From contig JAFXFM010000004.1 of assembly GCA_017520545.1 (NCBI GenBank), positions 1-64,000 on the forward strand: DNA of 64,000 nt, given 5' to 3'. Within the stretch, counting starts at the first letter, position 1; each line of letters opens with the position of its first letter. The position numbers and the translations under genes are program-made. Shown one piece after another: positions 35,649 to 44,958 of this stretch. Origin of the DNA: Alistipes sp. (GTDB lineage Bacteria > Bacteroidota > Bacteroidia > Bacteroidales > Rikenellaceae). The notes under the pieces were generated by a model. It was given only the letters and a program-made list of their open reading frames with translations. It ran no database searches and was not told the origin of the DNA.

Positions 35649-36743
35649 TCAGGCCCTACTGCCGAGTATAAATGCGGTAAATTTAGGGAAAAGGCGCTTC
35701 AACAAGTGAAATAGCCCAACTCCTAAAAGCACTATCACAGCAAAAGAGGCAAAATAGATGACGAAGTACTCCACGTTTGTTGTGGGCTTCAAGAACTTGA
35801 CCGCTACCCTTTGCAACAGCGCCAACGGAATGTAGTGATAGACAAAGATAAAGAAGTAACTTTGACTCAACCAAGCAGGAACTGTCCAACCCTTCGCTTT
35901 AACTATGTGATAAGTGCCATACATCAAAAGTAACGAGCCAATAAGCAGAGCCGACTCGTAGAATAAGACGCCCACTCTGCCACGACGGAAAAATATCGCC
36001 GTAACAGCCAAAACAAACAGTACACCCGCTATCACTATCGCCGCAGGTCGAAACTTCGGAACCTTCACCTTATGCAGAGCAAACCACGCTCCCAACGAGA
36101 AGAAAAAGTAAAATTTAGGTTGCAGCCACACCACCTCCCTCTCAATCGACGGAACGAAAAGCCACAAAGCAAGCATTGTTACATTAAAAATCGCCCCTAC
36201 AACTCTATTTTTCAGTAGCCAGAAGAGCAATGGCGAGAGCACAACCGCAACCATAAGATTGCGAACAAACCACAATGGAGCGTTTATCGGACTCATTGTG
36301 CCATCTACACGCCAAAATGCTTTAACCCAATCGAGTAGCGTATAGTCGCAGACTCTCGTATTATTACCCGAAAACAGTTCAGGTACAATGGTTTGTCCAA
36401 CGAAAAAGAGCAGAATCACCACTCCATTCCAAAAGAGGTACGGAACGAGTATTGAGCCTACTCGGCGTTGCAACTTCTCGCCATACTGTCGCAACGTGAA
36501 CGACTCGATATTTCGAAAAAACAGATAGCCCGATATAAGCAAATAGCAGGGAACTGCCACATTGGCAATAACTCTCGACAAGACAAACGAAGTATTGGCA
36601 AAGCAGGCAACCTCCGCATTGCCCATAACACTATCCATAAATGAGTGGCAAAGTACCACCAGCACTATCAGCGGAAAGCGCAAAAAGGAGAATATTGCCA
36701 ACAGAGCGCTCTCTTCGTTCGATGTAATTCTGCAACTTTTCAT
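35649..36743 (-). CDS. Acyltransferase-3-like integral membrane protein
   Basis: A 364-aa protein with about ten hydrophobic segments. It resembles membrane O-acyltransferases that modify surface polysaccharides: RFPLIVLVVLCHSFMD near the start (the family has R..A...V...H), then FVLSRVIANVAVPCYLLISG, and ALWFVRNLMVAVVLSPLLFW in the middle. The acceptor is unknown. A -7 box is 4 nt before the ATG, and a palindromic motif shared with the dnaX promoter lies just upstream. Confidence 0.82.
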   Translation of the reverse strand: MKSCRITSNEESALLAIFSFLRFPLIVLVVLCHSFMDSVMGNAEVACFANTSFVLSRVIANVAVPCYLLISGYLFFRNIESFTLRQYGEKLQRRVGSILVPYLFWNGVVILLFFVGQTIVPELFSGNNTRVCDYTLLDWVKAFWRVDGTMSPINAPLWFVRNLMVAVVLSPLLFWLLKNRVVGAIFNVTMLALWLFVPSIEREVVWLQPKFYFFFSLGAWFALHKVKVPKFRPAAIVIAGVLFVLAVTAIFFRRGRVGVLFYESALLIGSLLLMYGTYHIVKAKGWTVPAWLSQSYFFIFVYHYIPLALLQRVAVKFLKPTTNVEYFVIYFASFAVIVLLGVGLFHLLKRLFPKFTAFILGSRA

Positions 36744-36747
36744 ACTG

Positions 36748-36755
36748 CAAAGTTA
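36748..36755 (-). promoter_or_regulatory. -7 box TAACTTTG four bases before the acyltransferase ATG
   Basis: The minus strand reads TAACTTTG-CAGT-ATG, so the mRNA would be leaderless or nearly so. Confidence 0.6.
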
Positions 36756-36780
36756 CATTTTTCCGACAAAATGTCGCCTT
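36756..36780 (-). promoter_or_regulatory. Operator-like palindrome upstream of the acyltransferase gene
   Basis: The minus strand contains CGACA-TTT-TGTCG, a perfect 5-bp inverted repeat, directly before the -7 box and therefore between -33 and -7. Its near copy lies upstream of dnaX (35603-35627). Confidence 0.5.
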
Positions 36781-36782
36781 TA

Positions 36783-36808
36783 TGACACAATTTTTGACAC
36801 GTATGTCA
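36783..36808. promoter_or_regulatory. TGACAC repeat cluster upstream of clpB
   Basis: TGACAC occurs twice, at 36783 and 36795, and the second forms an inverted pair TGACA-CGTA-TGTCA. It lies in the 161-bp divergent region between the acyltransferase and clpB genes and may bind a regulator. This is position-based inference. Confidence 0.35.
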
Positions 36809-36904
36809 TCAAAAACCGCCAAAACGACACCCCGAATCGGTTGGCAAAAGATTTGTTATGGCAAAAAACAGAATGAGAAGATAAAAACTAACAGATAGAA
36901 AACT

Positions 36905-39052
36905 ATGAATAATCAGAATTACGAGGCTCTATCGCGGTATGCCATAGACCTCAACGAACAGGCGCAAAAGGGTAAGTTAGACCCTGTAATCGGTCGAGAT
37001 GAGGAGATTCGACGAGTGTTGCAGATTCTCTCTCGACGCACCAAGAACAACCCCGTACTCGTGGGAGAGGCGGGTGTCGGAAAGACCGCTATTGTGGAGG
37101 GTATAGCCCACCGAATAATCGACGGTGATGTGCCCGAAAATCTCCGCTCGAAGCGCATATTCTCGCTCGATATGGGCGCACTGATTGCGGGTGCAAAGTA
37201 TCAGGGAGAGTTCGAAGAGCGACTCAAAGCGGTAATAAACGAAGTTATCGAGAGCACGGGTGAGGTATTGCTCTTCATAGACGAAATTCACACGCTCGTA
37301 GGTGCTGGCAAGACAAGCGGCGCAATGGACGCAGCAAACATTCTCAAACCTGCACTTGCGCGTGGCGAACTCCGCACTATTGGCGCCACCACACTCGACG
37401 AATATCAGAAGTATTTCGAACAGGATAAGGCGCTCGAACGACGTTTTCAGAAGGTTATGGTCGATGAGCCTACACCCGAGGACTCTATCTCGATTTTGCG
37501 TGGTTTGAAGGAGCGCTATGAAAATCACCACAAGGTGAGAATTAAGGACGAAGCGATAGTTTCGGCAGTGGAGTTGTCGCACCGCTACATCACCTCGCGT
37601 TTCCTGCCCGACAAGGCTATTGATTTGGTCGATGAGGCAGCATCGCGTCTGCGTTTGGAGATGAACTCCGTACCCGAGGAGTTAGACTCGTTGGATCGCC
37701 GTATCCGTCAGCTCGAAATCGAGCGCGAAGCGATACGTCGCGAGGGCGACAAGAAGCGCATCGCCAACCTCGACAAGGAGATTGACGAGTTGAAGTCGAA
37801 ATCCTCGTCAATGCGTGCCAAGTGGGAAAATGAGCGCGATCTTATCCGCAAAATTCAGCACGAGAAGGAGCGCATCGAACAGCTGAAAATCGAGGCGCAA
37901 CAGGAGGAGCGCGTAGGTAATTACGGACGTGTAGCGGAGATTCGCTACGGCACTATCGTAGAGGCGGAGAAGCGCATCGCAGCACTCAACGAGGAGTTGA
38001 AAGAGAGCACCTCAGGAGGCTCTATGATTAAGGAGGAGGTTGATGCCGAGGATATTGCCGAGGTGGTATCGCGCTGGACGGGAATACCCGTGGCGAGGAT
38101 GTTGGCGTCCGAGCGCGAAAAACTGCTCAATATGGAGGCTGCACTCCACGCCCGAGTGGTTGGTCAGGAGCAGGCAATAAGTGTCGTTTCTGATGCGGTA
38201 CGTCGTGCGAGGGCAGGACTTTCGGACGCCCGCAAGCCTATCGGCTCGTTCATATTCCTTGGCTCTACGGGCGTTGGAAAGACCGAATTGGCGCGAGCAT
38301 TGGCAGAGTTCCTGTTCAACGACGAGAATATGATGACCCGTATAGATATGAGCGAGTATCAGGAGCGACACGCCGTATCACGCTTGGTAGGAGCGCCTCC
38401 GGGATATGTCGGCTACGACGAGGGCGGACAGCTCACCGAGGCGGTGCGACGTAAACCATATTCGGTGGTTTTGCTCGACGAAATTGAGAAGGCCCACCCC
38501 GACGTATTCAATATACTGTTGCAGGTGCTGGACGATGGTCGTCTGACCGACAACAAGGGACGTACGGTCGATTTCCGCAACACCATAATCATTATGACCT
38601 CGAATATGGGAGCCTTCACTATTCAGGAGCGTTTCCTCAACGCAATGAGCAAAGATGGCGAGGTGTCGGAGGATATTGTCGAGCTGACTCGTAACGAGGT
38701 TATTGAGCAGTTGAAGCAACACCTGAAACCCGAATTTTTGAACCGCATCGACGAGATTGTTATGTTCGAGCCGTTGTCCGAGAAGGATATCTTGGAGATT
38801 GTCGATATACAGCTCGGCATCGTATATAAGATGTTGAAGCAGAGTGGCATCGAGTTGCGCGTAACCGACAAGGCAAGGGCGTGGATAGCCCACGTGGGCT
38901 ACGATGCCGCATACGGAGCACGCCCTGTGAAACGAGTTATTCAGCGCGAGGTTATCAACGAGCTGTCGAAGCGCATCTTGGCAGGACGAATCGATAAGTC
39001 GCAACCGATTGTTATCGACTGCGAAGGCGAGAAATTGACCTTCAAGAATTAG
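36905..39052 (+). CDS. clpB: ClpB-type AAA+ disaggregase lacking the N-terminal domain
   Basis: A 715-aa Hsp100 ATPase that resolubilises aggregated proteins with DnaK. AAA1 has Walker [10 protein letters not shown] and Walker [10 protein letters not shown]. The coiled-coil middle domain is present (about 250-385, [20 protein letters not shown]). AAA2 has GSTGVGKTE and [15 protein letters not shown], with the C-terminal [16 protein letters not shown]. The protein begins directly at the linker to AAA1 ([21 protein letters not shown]), so the usual about 150-residue N-domain is absent. The 161 bp upstream do not encode it in any frame. E. coli makes such a form from an internal start; here it seems to be the only product. 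Confidence 0.92.
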   Translation: MNNQNYEALSRYAIDLNEQAQKGKLDPVIGRDEEIRRVLQILSRRTKNNPVLVGEAGVGKTAIVEGIAHRIIDGDVPENLRSKRIFSLDMGALIAGAKYQGEFEERLKAVINEVIESTGEVLLFIDEIHTLVGAGKTSGAMDAANILKPALARGELRTIGATTLDEYQKYFEQDKALERRFQKVMVDEPTPEDSISILRGLKERYENHHKVRIKDEAIVSAVELSHRYITSRFLPDKAIDLVDEAASRLRLEMNSVPEELDSLDRRIRQLEIEREAIRREGDKKRIANLDKEIDELKSKSSSMRAKWENERDLIRKIQHEKERIEQLKIEAQQEERVGNYGRVAEIRYGTIVEAEKRIAALNEELKESTSGGSMIKEEVDAEDIAEVVSRWTGIPVARMLASEREKLLNMEAALHARVVGQEQAISVVSDAVRRARAGLSDARKPIGSFIFLGSTGVGKTELARALAEFLFNDENMMTRIDMSEYQERHAVSRLVGAPPGYVGYDEGGQLTEAVRRKPYSVVLLDEIEKAHPDVFNILLQVLDDGRLTDNKGRTVDFRNTIIIMTSNMGAFTIQERFLNAMSKDGEVSEDIVELTRNEVIEQLKQHLKPEFLNRIDEIVMFEPLSEKDILEIVDIQLGIVYKMLKQSGIELRVTDKARAWIAHVGYDAAYGARPVKRVIQREVINELSKRILAGRIDKSQPIVIDCEGEKLTFKN

Positions 39053-39080
39053 ACGAGAAAAAACCAATGGCTAATGGCCA

Positions 39081-39116
39081 AAATAAATAGAGGGGCGCGT
39101 GCCCCTCTATTTATTT
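39081..39116. terminator. Bidirectional terminator between clpB and ridA
   Basis: Perfect 16-bp stem AAATAAATAGAGGGGC/GCCCCTCTATTTATTT with loop GCGT. Its right arm contains the ridA stop codon. Confidence 0.85.
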
Positions 39117-39500
39117 TACCGCTACGGCATCTATCTCTACCTTCGCACCCATCGGTAGGGCTGCCACTTCGTAGCACATTCGGGCAGGTTTCTCGCCCTC
39201 GAAATACTCGGCATAGACCGCATTCATCGCCGCAAAATCCTTAATATCATCGAGCAAAACAGTTGTCTTTACGATATCCGAATAGTCCATTCCCGCCTCG
39301 TAAAGGATTGCACCAAGATTGTCGAGCGACTGGCGAGTCTGCTCCTCGATGGTTGCGGGCATTGTGCCCGTTGCAGGGTTGATTGGGAGCTGTCCCGAAA
39401 CATAGAGCGTAGCCTCTACATCGACCGCTTTGCGAGCCTGCGAATAAGGGCCCACCGCCTTTGGCGCATTTTGCGCCGCAATAGTGATAATTTTTGTCAT
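39111..39500 (-). CDS. ridA: RidA/YjgF-family 2-iminobutanoate/2-iminopropanoate deaminase
   Basis: A 129-aa RidA-like enzyme that hydrolyses reactive enamine/imine intermediates. Family motifs: PKAVGPYSQARKA at the start, LYVSGQLPINPATGTMPATI, then GMDYSDIVKTTVLLDDIKDF and near the end RMCYEVAALPMGAKVEIDAVA (catalytic Arg context). The start at 39500 matches the family; an upstream extension is not conserved. Last gene of the uvrC operon. Confidence 0.92.
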   Translation of the reverse strand: MTKIITIAAQNAPKAVGPYSQARKAVDVEATLYVSGQLPINPATGTMPATIEEQTRQSLDNLGAILYEAGMDYSDIVKTTVLLDDIKDFAAMNAVYAEYFEGEKPARMCYEVAALPMGAKVEIDAVAVK

Positions 39501-39520
39501 AATCGTATATTTTATAGAGT

Positions 39521-39997
39521 TTATAGTTTTCCGTTCGCAAGGTATTCGCCAACAATAAGTGCAGCGTCGTAAACATACTCGGCGCAAGGGCGTTTCTTGT
39601 AGTATTCGGCAGTGCGAGCCGATGGTGTAGGGTCATCTTTTGGTCGGTCCAGACCAAGCAGAGTGCGACACACTATCGCCCCATTCTTCTTGCGAAAGTT
39701 CTCGGCAAATTCCTGAACAAGAGCATAGTTAGCCTTTTTAGCCTCGGCATTATCCGCCGTAGAACAAGGCGACACAAAACTCGCCACAAATGCCATTCCG
39801 CTAACCGCTCCGCACACTTCGCGCAGACGTCCCATACCCCCGCCAAACGAGGCGGTTATCTTTGCCACCATCTCCTCGTCGAGCGAGGTGATGTCGGCAT
39901 AAGCAAGAGCTACCGACTGGGCGCAATTATACCCCTTATTAAAATACTCCTTGGCACGTAACGCACGCTCCTCGGCACAAAATTTCACGCTATTCAT
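39521..39997 (-). CDS. C_GCAxxG_C_C-family putative redox protein
   Basis: A 158-aa protein with the cysteine pattern that names the family: YNCAQSV near residue 25, FGGGMGRLREVCGAVSGM near 60, and further cysteines in VSPCSTAD, VCRTLLG and RPCAEYVYDA. Members are thought to bind metal or act in redox reactions, but their function is not established. It is 13 bp after uvrC and 20 bp before ridA. The start at 39997 is used because the 5' extension would run inside uvrC. Confidence 0.85.
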   Translation of the reverse strand: MNSVKFCAEERALRAKEYFNKGYNCAQSVALAYADITSLDEEMVAKITASFGGGMGRLREVCGAVSGMAFVASFVSPCSTADNAEAKKANYALVQEFAENFRKKNGAIVCRTLLGLDRPKDDPTPSARTAEYYKKRPCAEYVYDAALIVGEYLANGKL

Positions 39998-40010
39998 ATT
40001 TAAAATCCTT

Positions 40011-41834
40011 TTAATTTTCTTTCTCTGCTTGCAGGAAGGCAACAACCTTCTCGGCACGCGATTTACCTACAATTTCGGCTATCTCCTCGACCGTAGCGGC
40101 ACGGAGTTTTGACAGAGTGCGAAAGTGGCGCAGAAGTGCCGTGATACTCTTCTCTCCTACACCCTCGATGTCCTCCAAGCCAGTCTGAATAAAGTTCTTG
40201 CTGCGACGGTTGCGGTGGTGGGTAATTCCGAAGCGGTGCGCCTCATCGCGAATATGGCAGATAACCTTCAACGGCTCGCCCGTGCGACTCAGATAGTACG
40301 GCATAGGGTCATTCGGATAGAAGACCTCCTCCAAACGCTTTGCCAAGCCCACGACAGGCACTCTGTCGGCGATGTTCAGCTCCTGCAACACGGCATAGGC
40401 GCTCGACAGCTGTCCTTTACCACCATCGACAACTATCAAATCGGGCAACTCTGCCCCCTCCTCCAACAGTCGGAAGTAGCGACGAGTGAGAATCTCACGC
40501 ATCGAGGCAAAGTCGTCTGCCCCGACAACGGTCTTTATGTTGAAGTGGCGATACTCCTTGCGCGACGGCTTGCCATCGCGGAACACCACGCACGATGCTA
40601 CGGGGTTGGTACCCTGCAAGTTGGAGTTATCGAAGCACTCGATATGGCGAGGTTCCTTCGCAAGTCGCAACTCTCGGCGCATTGCCTCCATAAGGCGGTC
40701 GGTGTGGCGTGCCGGATTGTGAATTTCGAGATTTTTCAACCGCTCCGCACGAGTGGTCTTTGCCGAGCGCAACGAGAACTCCAATAAATCGTGCTTCTCA
40801 CCTCGTTTCGGCACGGTGAATTTAACCCCCTCGAACAACTCTTCGTGAGGCATCACCGACACCAAAACTTCGCGTGCCAACTCGCTCGCGATATTCTCCT
40901 TAATATGCTGAATACCAAGCGTCATAATATCTTGCTCGGTACTCTCAACTCCTACGGAAATAGTGGCAGTATGAACGGCTGTAATCGAGCCGTTTCGCAC
41001 TCGCAAGAAGTTGCAATACGCCTCGTCGTCATCAACCAGCAACGAAAAGATATCCATATCGCCCATCTTCGCACTCACAATTACCGATCGTGAGGCATAA
41101 CGTTCCAACGCATCCAAGCGAGCCTTATATCGTGCTGCAACCTCGAAGCGCAACTCCTCGGCAGCGCGCATCATCTCACCTTCGAGGTAACTCCTCACGG
41201 GTCGCAAATCACCCTTCAAAACCGAGGTGGCGATGTCGATATAGCCCTGATACTCCTCGCGACTACACTGCCCGATACAGGGAGCTTTGCAGTTGCCGAG
41301 ATGAAACTGCAAGCAGGCGGTGTGTTTAGCCTTCGAGATACTCTCCTCGGTCATCTTTTGGCGGCAACTGCGCAGTGGCAATGCCTCTCGAATAAAGTCG
41401 AGAACTGCCCTTTGGGCAGATATTGAGCCGTAGGGTCCATAATAGTGCGAACCATCGCGCACAATTTGGCGGGTCGAAAGCACACGCGGAAACTCCTCCG
41501 CCGTAACCGCTATCCAAGGGTATGTTTTATCATCTTTCAGCAATATGTTGTAGCGCGGTTGCAGAGTTTTTATGAGGGAGTTTTCGAGCAATAGTGCATC
41601 GGTCTCGCTATCGACCACAATATGGCGCATCGAGGCGATTTGTCGCACCATAACACGCACCTTCGCCGAGTGGTCGCGATTCTCCACAAAGTAGGAGCGC
41701 ACTCTGTTGCGCAGATGCTTCGCCTTGCCCACATATATAACCTCGCCTTTGCTATTCTCAAAGAGATAGCAACCTGCCGACATAGGTAGCAATGCGACCT
41801 GTTCTTTTAGTGATATTTTATCGTTTTCCGCCAT
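40011..41834 (-). CDS. uvrC: Excinuclease ABC subunit C
   Basis: A 607-aa nucleotide-excision-repair nuclease. The GIY-YIG domain is at the start (AGCYLFENSKGEVIYVGKA), then a cysteine-containing segment (CLQFHLGNCKAPCIGQCS), a UVR-like UvrB-binding segment near 200, the RNase H-like endonuclease region (IECFDNSNLQGTNPVASCVV, LIVDGGKGQLSSA as VVDGGKGQ), and helix-hairpin-helix motifs at the end (DIEGVGEKSITALLRHF). The start MAENDK at 41834 is preferred over 41846; the -7 box lies at 41844-41851. Confidence 0.95.
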   Translation of the reverse strand: MAENDKISLKEQVALLPMSAGCYLFENSKGEVIYVGKAKHLRNRVRSYFVENRDHSAKVRVMVRQIASMRHIVVDSETDALLLENSLIKTLQPRYNILLKDDKTYPWIAVTAEEFPRVLSTRQIVRDGSHYYGPYGSISAQRAVLDFIREALPLRSCRQKMTEESISKAKHTACLQFHLGNCKAPCIGQCSREEYQGYIDIATSVLKGDLRPVRSYLEGEMMRAAEELRFEVAARYKARLDALERYASRSVIVSAKMGDMDIFSLLVDDDEAYCNFLRVRNGSITAVHTATISVGVESTEQDIMTLGIQHIKENIASELAREVLVSVMPHEELFEGVKFTVPKRGEKHDLLEFSLRSAKTTRAERLKNLEIHNPARHTDRLMEAMRRELRLAKEPRHIECFDNSNLQGTNPVASCVVFRDGKPSRKEYRHFNIKTVVGADDFASMREILTRRYFRLLEEGAELPDLIVVDGGKGQLSSAYAVLQELNIADRVPVVGLAKRLEEVFYPNDPMPYYLSRTGEPLKVICHIRDEAHRFGITHHRNRRSKNFIQTGLEDIEGVGEKSITALLRHFRTLSKLRAATVEEIAEIVGKSRAEKVVAFLQAEKEN

Positions 41835-41843
41835 ATTACACAC

Positions 41844-41851
41844 CAAAGATA
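41844..41851 (-). promoter_or_regulatory. -7 box TATCTTTG of uvrC
   Basis: Matches TAnnTTTG on the minus strand and lies 9 nt before the preferred uvrC ATG. It overlaps the alternative start at 41846, which argues against that start. Confidence 0.6.
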
Positions 41852-41893
41852 CAAATTTTTATGAAAAATGTAAGTATTTCAAAAAATTAAACT

Positions 41894-41901
41894 TAACTTT
41901 G
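41894..41901 (+). promoter_or_regulatory. -7 box TAACTTTG of the large lipoprotein gene
   Basis: Matches TAnnTTTG, about 45 nt upstream of the ATG at 41947, back to back with the uvrC promoter. Confidence 0.55.
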
Positions 41902-41946
41902 TAACGTAGCAAGTATCAAGAAATCATAATTTTATCGTAAAACAAT

Positions 41947-44900
41947 ATGAAAAGAGTATTTATCGCACTATTCGCGTGCGCCGTTGTGCTGTTTACGGGG
42001 TGCATCGACCGCGAGTTCGACATTGCCGACACCTCGGGCGAGGTTACGGTTGGTGGCAAGGAGTTGCTCCTCCCATTGGGTGATATCGACAAAATCAAAC
42101 TCGACAGCCTTTTGGGTAATAACCAAACTTTCACAACCGATGAAAATGGCATCTATCAAATCCAATTCTCGTCGTATGGCGACGACCCTACAAAATACGA
42201 AAAGGTGTCGATTGAGGGTATCTCCATACCAAACCTCACAAATCTGGCACCAGAGTTGGAGCCGATTGATTTCTCATTTGGCTCGCTCCCATCGTCGCTA
42301 TTGTTTAGTGCGATAGAAAAGCCATTCCCTATCGACTACCCTACCACCATCGGCGACGTGATGGTAATCGCCCCTATCAACATCCAGCAAGAGCTCAATT
42401 TCTCGCTGCCAAGCCAAATTTCGGGACAGGGTACCATAGATGACCAAGCGTTAGCACTGCTCGAAGCGATGCAACTCAACACCATCAACTCAACAGGCGA
42501 GGACGAAGTTGTGTTCCAAGCGAAGTTGCAAATTTTGGAGCAGTTGGAAAAAGTAGATTGGGTTGAGTTTGGTTGCAAAGACCACCCTTACGGTGCACCA
42601 TTCAACCTCAAAATCAACCTCAACGGTATAAGCGATGTGATTGGCGGTGGTACACTCAAACTCAACATCAATTTCCCCGAGGGCTACTACCTTCGCGACG
42701 AGAATGGCACAGACTTCCCTGTTGCCACACACAACATTTTCTCGAAAGAGATTACACTCGCAGCTAAGCAGGAGGAGGTTGATGTGCTTGTCTATCTGCA
42801 TAAAATTGATTACAGCGACCACACCTTCACAAACGGAGTGCTGGATATTGACGACCACATCAAGTATTCGTACGAACTCTCGGCACAGCTCGACAAGGGC
42901 AATTTCAACACCAACTCTAAGCCTCAACTCACGATGCAGGCCGCTCCCGAGTATAAGGACGTAGAGGTGCGCATCAATCACTTCGAGTTGCCAAAACAGG
43001 AGTACGTCTTGACCCATACGTTCAATGGTATTCCAAGCGGCATCGACATCAAAAAAATTGCTTTCACACAGAACAGCAACCTCACCGTCTCGGTTAAGGG
43101 ATTGGAGTGGTGCGTAGTGAAGGATAATATCACGGACGAAAACATCTCGCCAAAGATTGAGATCGATATGCCACGCTCTATGCGCTTCCGCGAGCATCCA
43201 CTGCTCGACGAGACGACCAATGTGCTGTTGGCATCGACCACCGAACTTTCGCAGGGTATTACTCTCTCGCTCGAATATCTCGATTGCGAAAATACGACCG
43301 GTTTGAAGCAGGAGGACGGTCAGTTGATTATCAACGAGAAGATTACTGCCGCCATACATATGGAGAGTCTCGACGGACACGCCGTACTTGTATCGTCTAT
43401 CGCACCTCCTGCAAATTGGGAGGTTACAATGGGTATTGCCGAGTCGAAATTGGAACTCGACGCCGCAAATTCGGTTGTAACGTGGGGCGAGGATAAATCG
43501 TTCGACTTCAATTTGAAAGACAATATCCCATATATCGCACAGACCGTATCAATTCCTGAGATGATTGCCGATATCGAGCGCATCGAGATTGGCAAGGCTA
43601 ACAGCAACGACCCTGTATCGATGAACTTCAAGTTGGACGTAGGCAACACATTCCCTGTGAACGAACTCGACATCGACGTAGCGGTAAACCTCGGTAAGTT
43701 GCTCCACCCTACACAGAAGATGATTGACGAGGGTCTTATTAAGCAAAACGAAAATGGCGACTATATTCTCGCCATCAAGGAGTCGTGGCAACCGAAGTCG
43801 GCACCGCTGGTAAAGAACTTGGAGTTCGATGCTTTGCATAACCTTCCTGATATCGTTGATGGCAAGGTTTCAATCAACCAATCGTTCCCTGTTACTGGTA
43901 GCGTAAAAATTAAGAGTGGCGAGAATATCGACCTCTCATCAACCTCCGATGCCAAGGTCAATATCGATTTCGAAATTGACGATATCGAAATTCGCTCGTT
44001 TACGGGCAAGGTCGATTTATCGGTTAAACCTGAAAGTATGTTTGTGGAGTTGGGACTCGGCGAACTCGAAGGTCTTAATATAAGTTCGCTCAATATAAAC
44101 CCAATACTCACACTCCGCCTCAAAGATAATCCGACAGGCGTAGGATTGAACGCAAATGTATCGGTCAAGACATTCGACAAAGATGGCAATAAGCTTGCAA
44201 CTATCGATATTCCTACAATCACTATTGCAGGTAACGGAGGCTCAACCATCGTCCTCTCGACACCTTACAATGCGCCGAAATTCGAGGGCAAGGATGTAAA
44301 CTTTATTGCAGTAGAGGATCTTTCGCAACTCTTAAAGAGTCTGCCGCACAAAATCGCGGTGGATATGGAGGTTACCTCGAACAAGGACGAGAATATAACC
44401 ATAGACCTCATAAAGGCGGCCGAGGGCTACGACATCGAGTACCAATATGATGTACTGATACCATTTGAGTTCAACGACGATATCAACCTTGGTTACGAAA
44501 TTACGATTGCCGATTTGAACGAGACATTCGTTACACTTGCAGACAACGCTTCGGGCATTAAGGTCAACGACGTTGGTTTAGTAGCAGAGTTGGGCACTAC
44601 CATTCCGCTCAACATCGTTGTATCGGCTTGGTTGGTTAATGCAAATGGCACAACCGACGACATCACCGCCCGCCTCAATATCAGCGAGTGCCTTATCAAG
44701 GGATACAACAAGGAGGTCGATGGCGAGAAGAAGGTTTCGAACCTCGAAATTGGTTTCGACCTTGGTGATGAAGGTTTCGAGGGGTTGCGGGCAGCTGATG
44801 GCGTACGCCTTAAATTCTCAATTTACGATACAGGTGCCGACTCGGCGGCTCTCTCGAAGGATCAGTTCATCGAGGGTAAGTTGAAGTTGCGTGTACGCGA

Positions 44901-44955
44901 CGGATTGACCGTCGATTTGTTTGATTTTTTAAACTTAAAGGGTGAGGACGAGTAA
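41947..44955 (+). CDS. 1002-aa lipoprotein of unknown family
   Basis: A very long lipoprotein (MKRVFIALFACAVVLFTGC, lipobox Cys19). After the lipid anchor it has a run of beta-rich segments with alternating hydrophobic strands (LKLNINFPEGYYL, VKIKSGENIDLSS, AKVNIDFEIDDIEI, LNINPILTLRLKD) and few cysteines. No catalytic motif or named domain was recognised. The repeated strand pattern suggests tandem immunoglobulin-like or beta-sandwich modules. It is followed after 3 bp by an outer-membrane barrel gene, so the two products may form a surface complex; that is inference. Confidence 0.75.
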   Translation: MKRVFIALFACAVVLFTGCIDREFDIADTSGEVTVGGKELLLPLGDIDKIKLDSLLGNNQTFTTDENGIYQIQFSSYGDDPTKYEKVSIEGISIPNLTNLAPELEPIDFSFGSLPSSLLFSAIEKPFPIDYPTTIGDVMVIAPINIQQELNFSLPSQISGQGTIDDQALALLEAMQLNTINSTGEDEVVFQAKLQILEQLEKVDWVEFGCKDHPYGAPFNLKINLNGISDVIGGGTLKLNINFPEGYYLRDENGTDFPVATHNIFSKEITLAAKQEEVDVLVYLHKIDYSDHTFTNGVLDIDDHIKYSYELSAQLDKGNFNTNSKPQLTMQAAPEYKDVEVRINHFELPKQEYVLTHTFNGIPSGIDIKKIAFTQNSNLTVSVKGLEWCVVKDNITDENISPKIEIDMPRSMRFREHPLLDETTNVLLASTTELSQGITLSLEYLDCENTTGLKQEDGQLIINEKITAAIHMESLDGHAVLVSSIAPPANWEVTMGIAESKLELDAANSVVTWGEDKSFDFNLKDNIPYIAQTVSIPEMIADIERIEIGKANSNDPVSMNFKLDVGNTFPVNELDIDVAVNLGKLLHPTQKMIDEGLIKQNENGDYILAIKESWQPKSAPLVKNLEFDALHNLPDIVDGKVSINQSFPVTGSVKIKSGENIDLSSTSDAKVNIDFEIDDIEIRSFTGKVDLSVKPESMFVELGLGELEGLNISSLNINPILTLRLKDNPTGVGLNANVSVKTFDKDGNKLATIDIPTITIAGNGGSTIVLSTPYNAPKFEGKDVNFIAVEDLSQLLKSLPHKIAVDMEVTSNKDENITIDLIKAAEGYDIEYQYDVLIPFEFNDDINLGYEITIADLNETFVTLADNASGIKVNDVGLVAELGTTIPLNIVVSAWLVNANGTTDDITARLNISECLIKGYNKEVDGEKKVSNLEIGFDLGDEGFEGLRAADGVRLKFSIYDTGADSAALSKDQFIEGKLKLRVRDGLTVDLFDFLNLKGEDE

Positions 44956-44958
44956 GTT

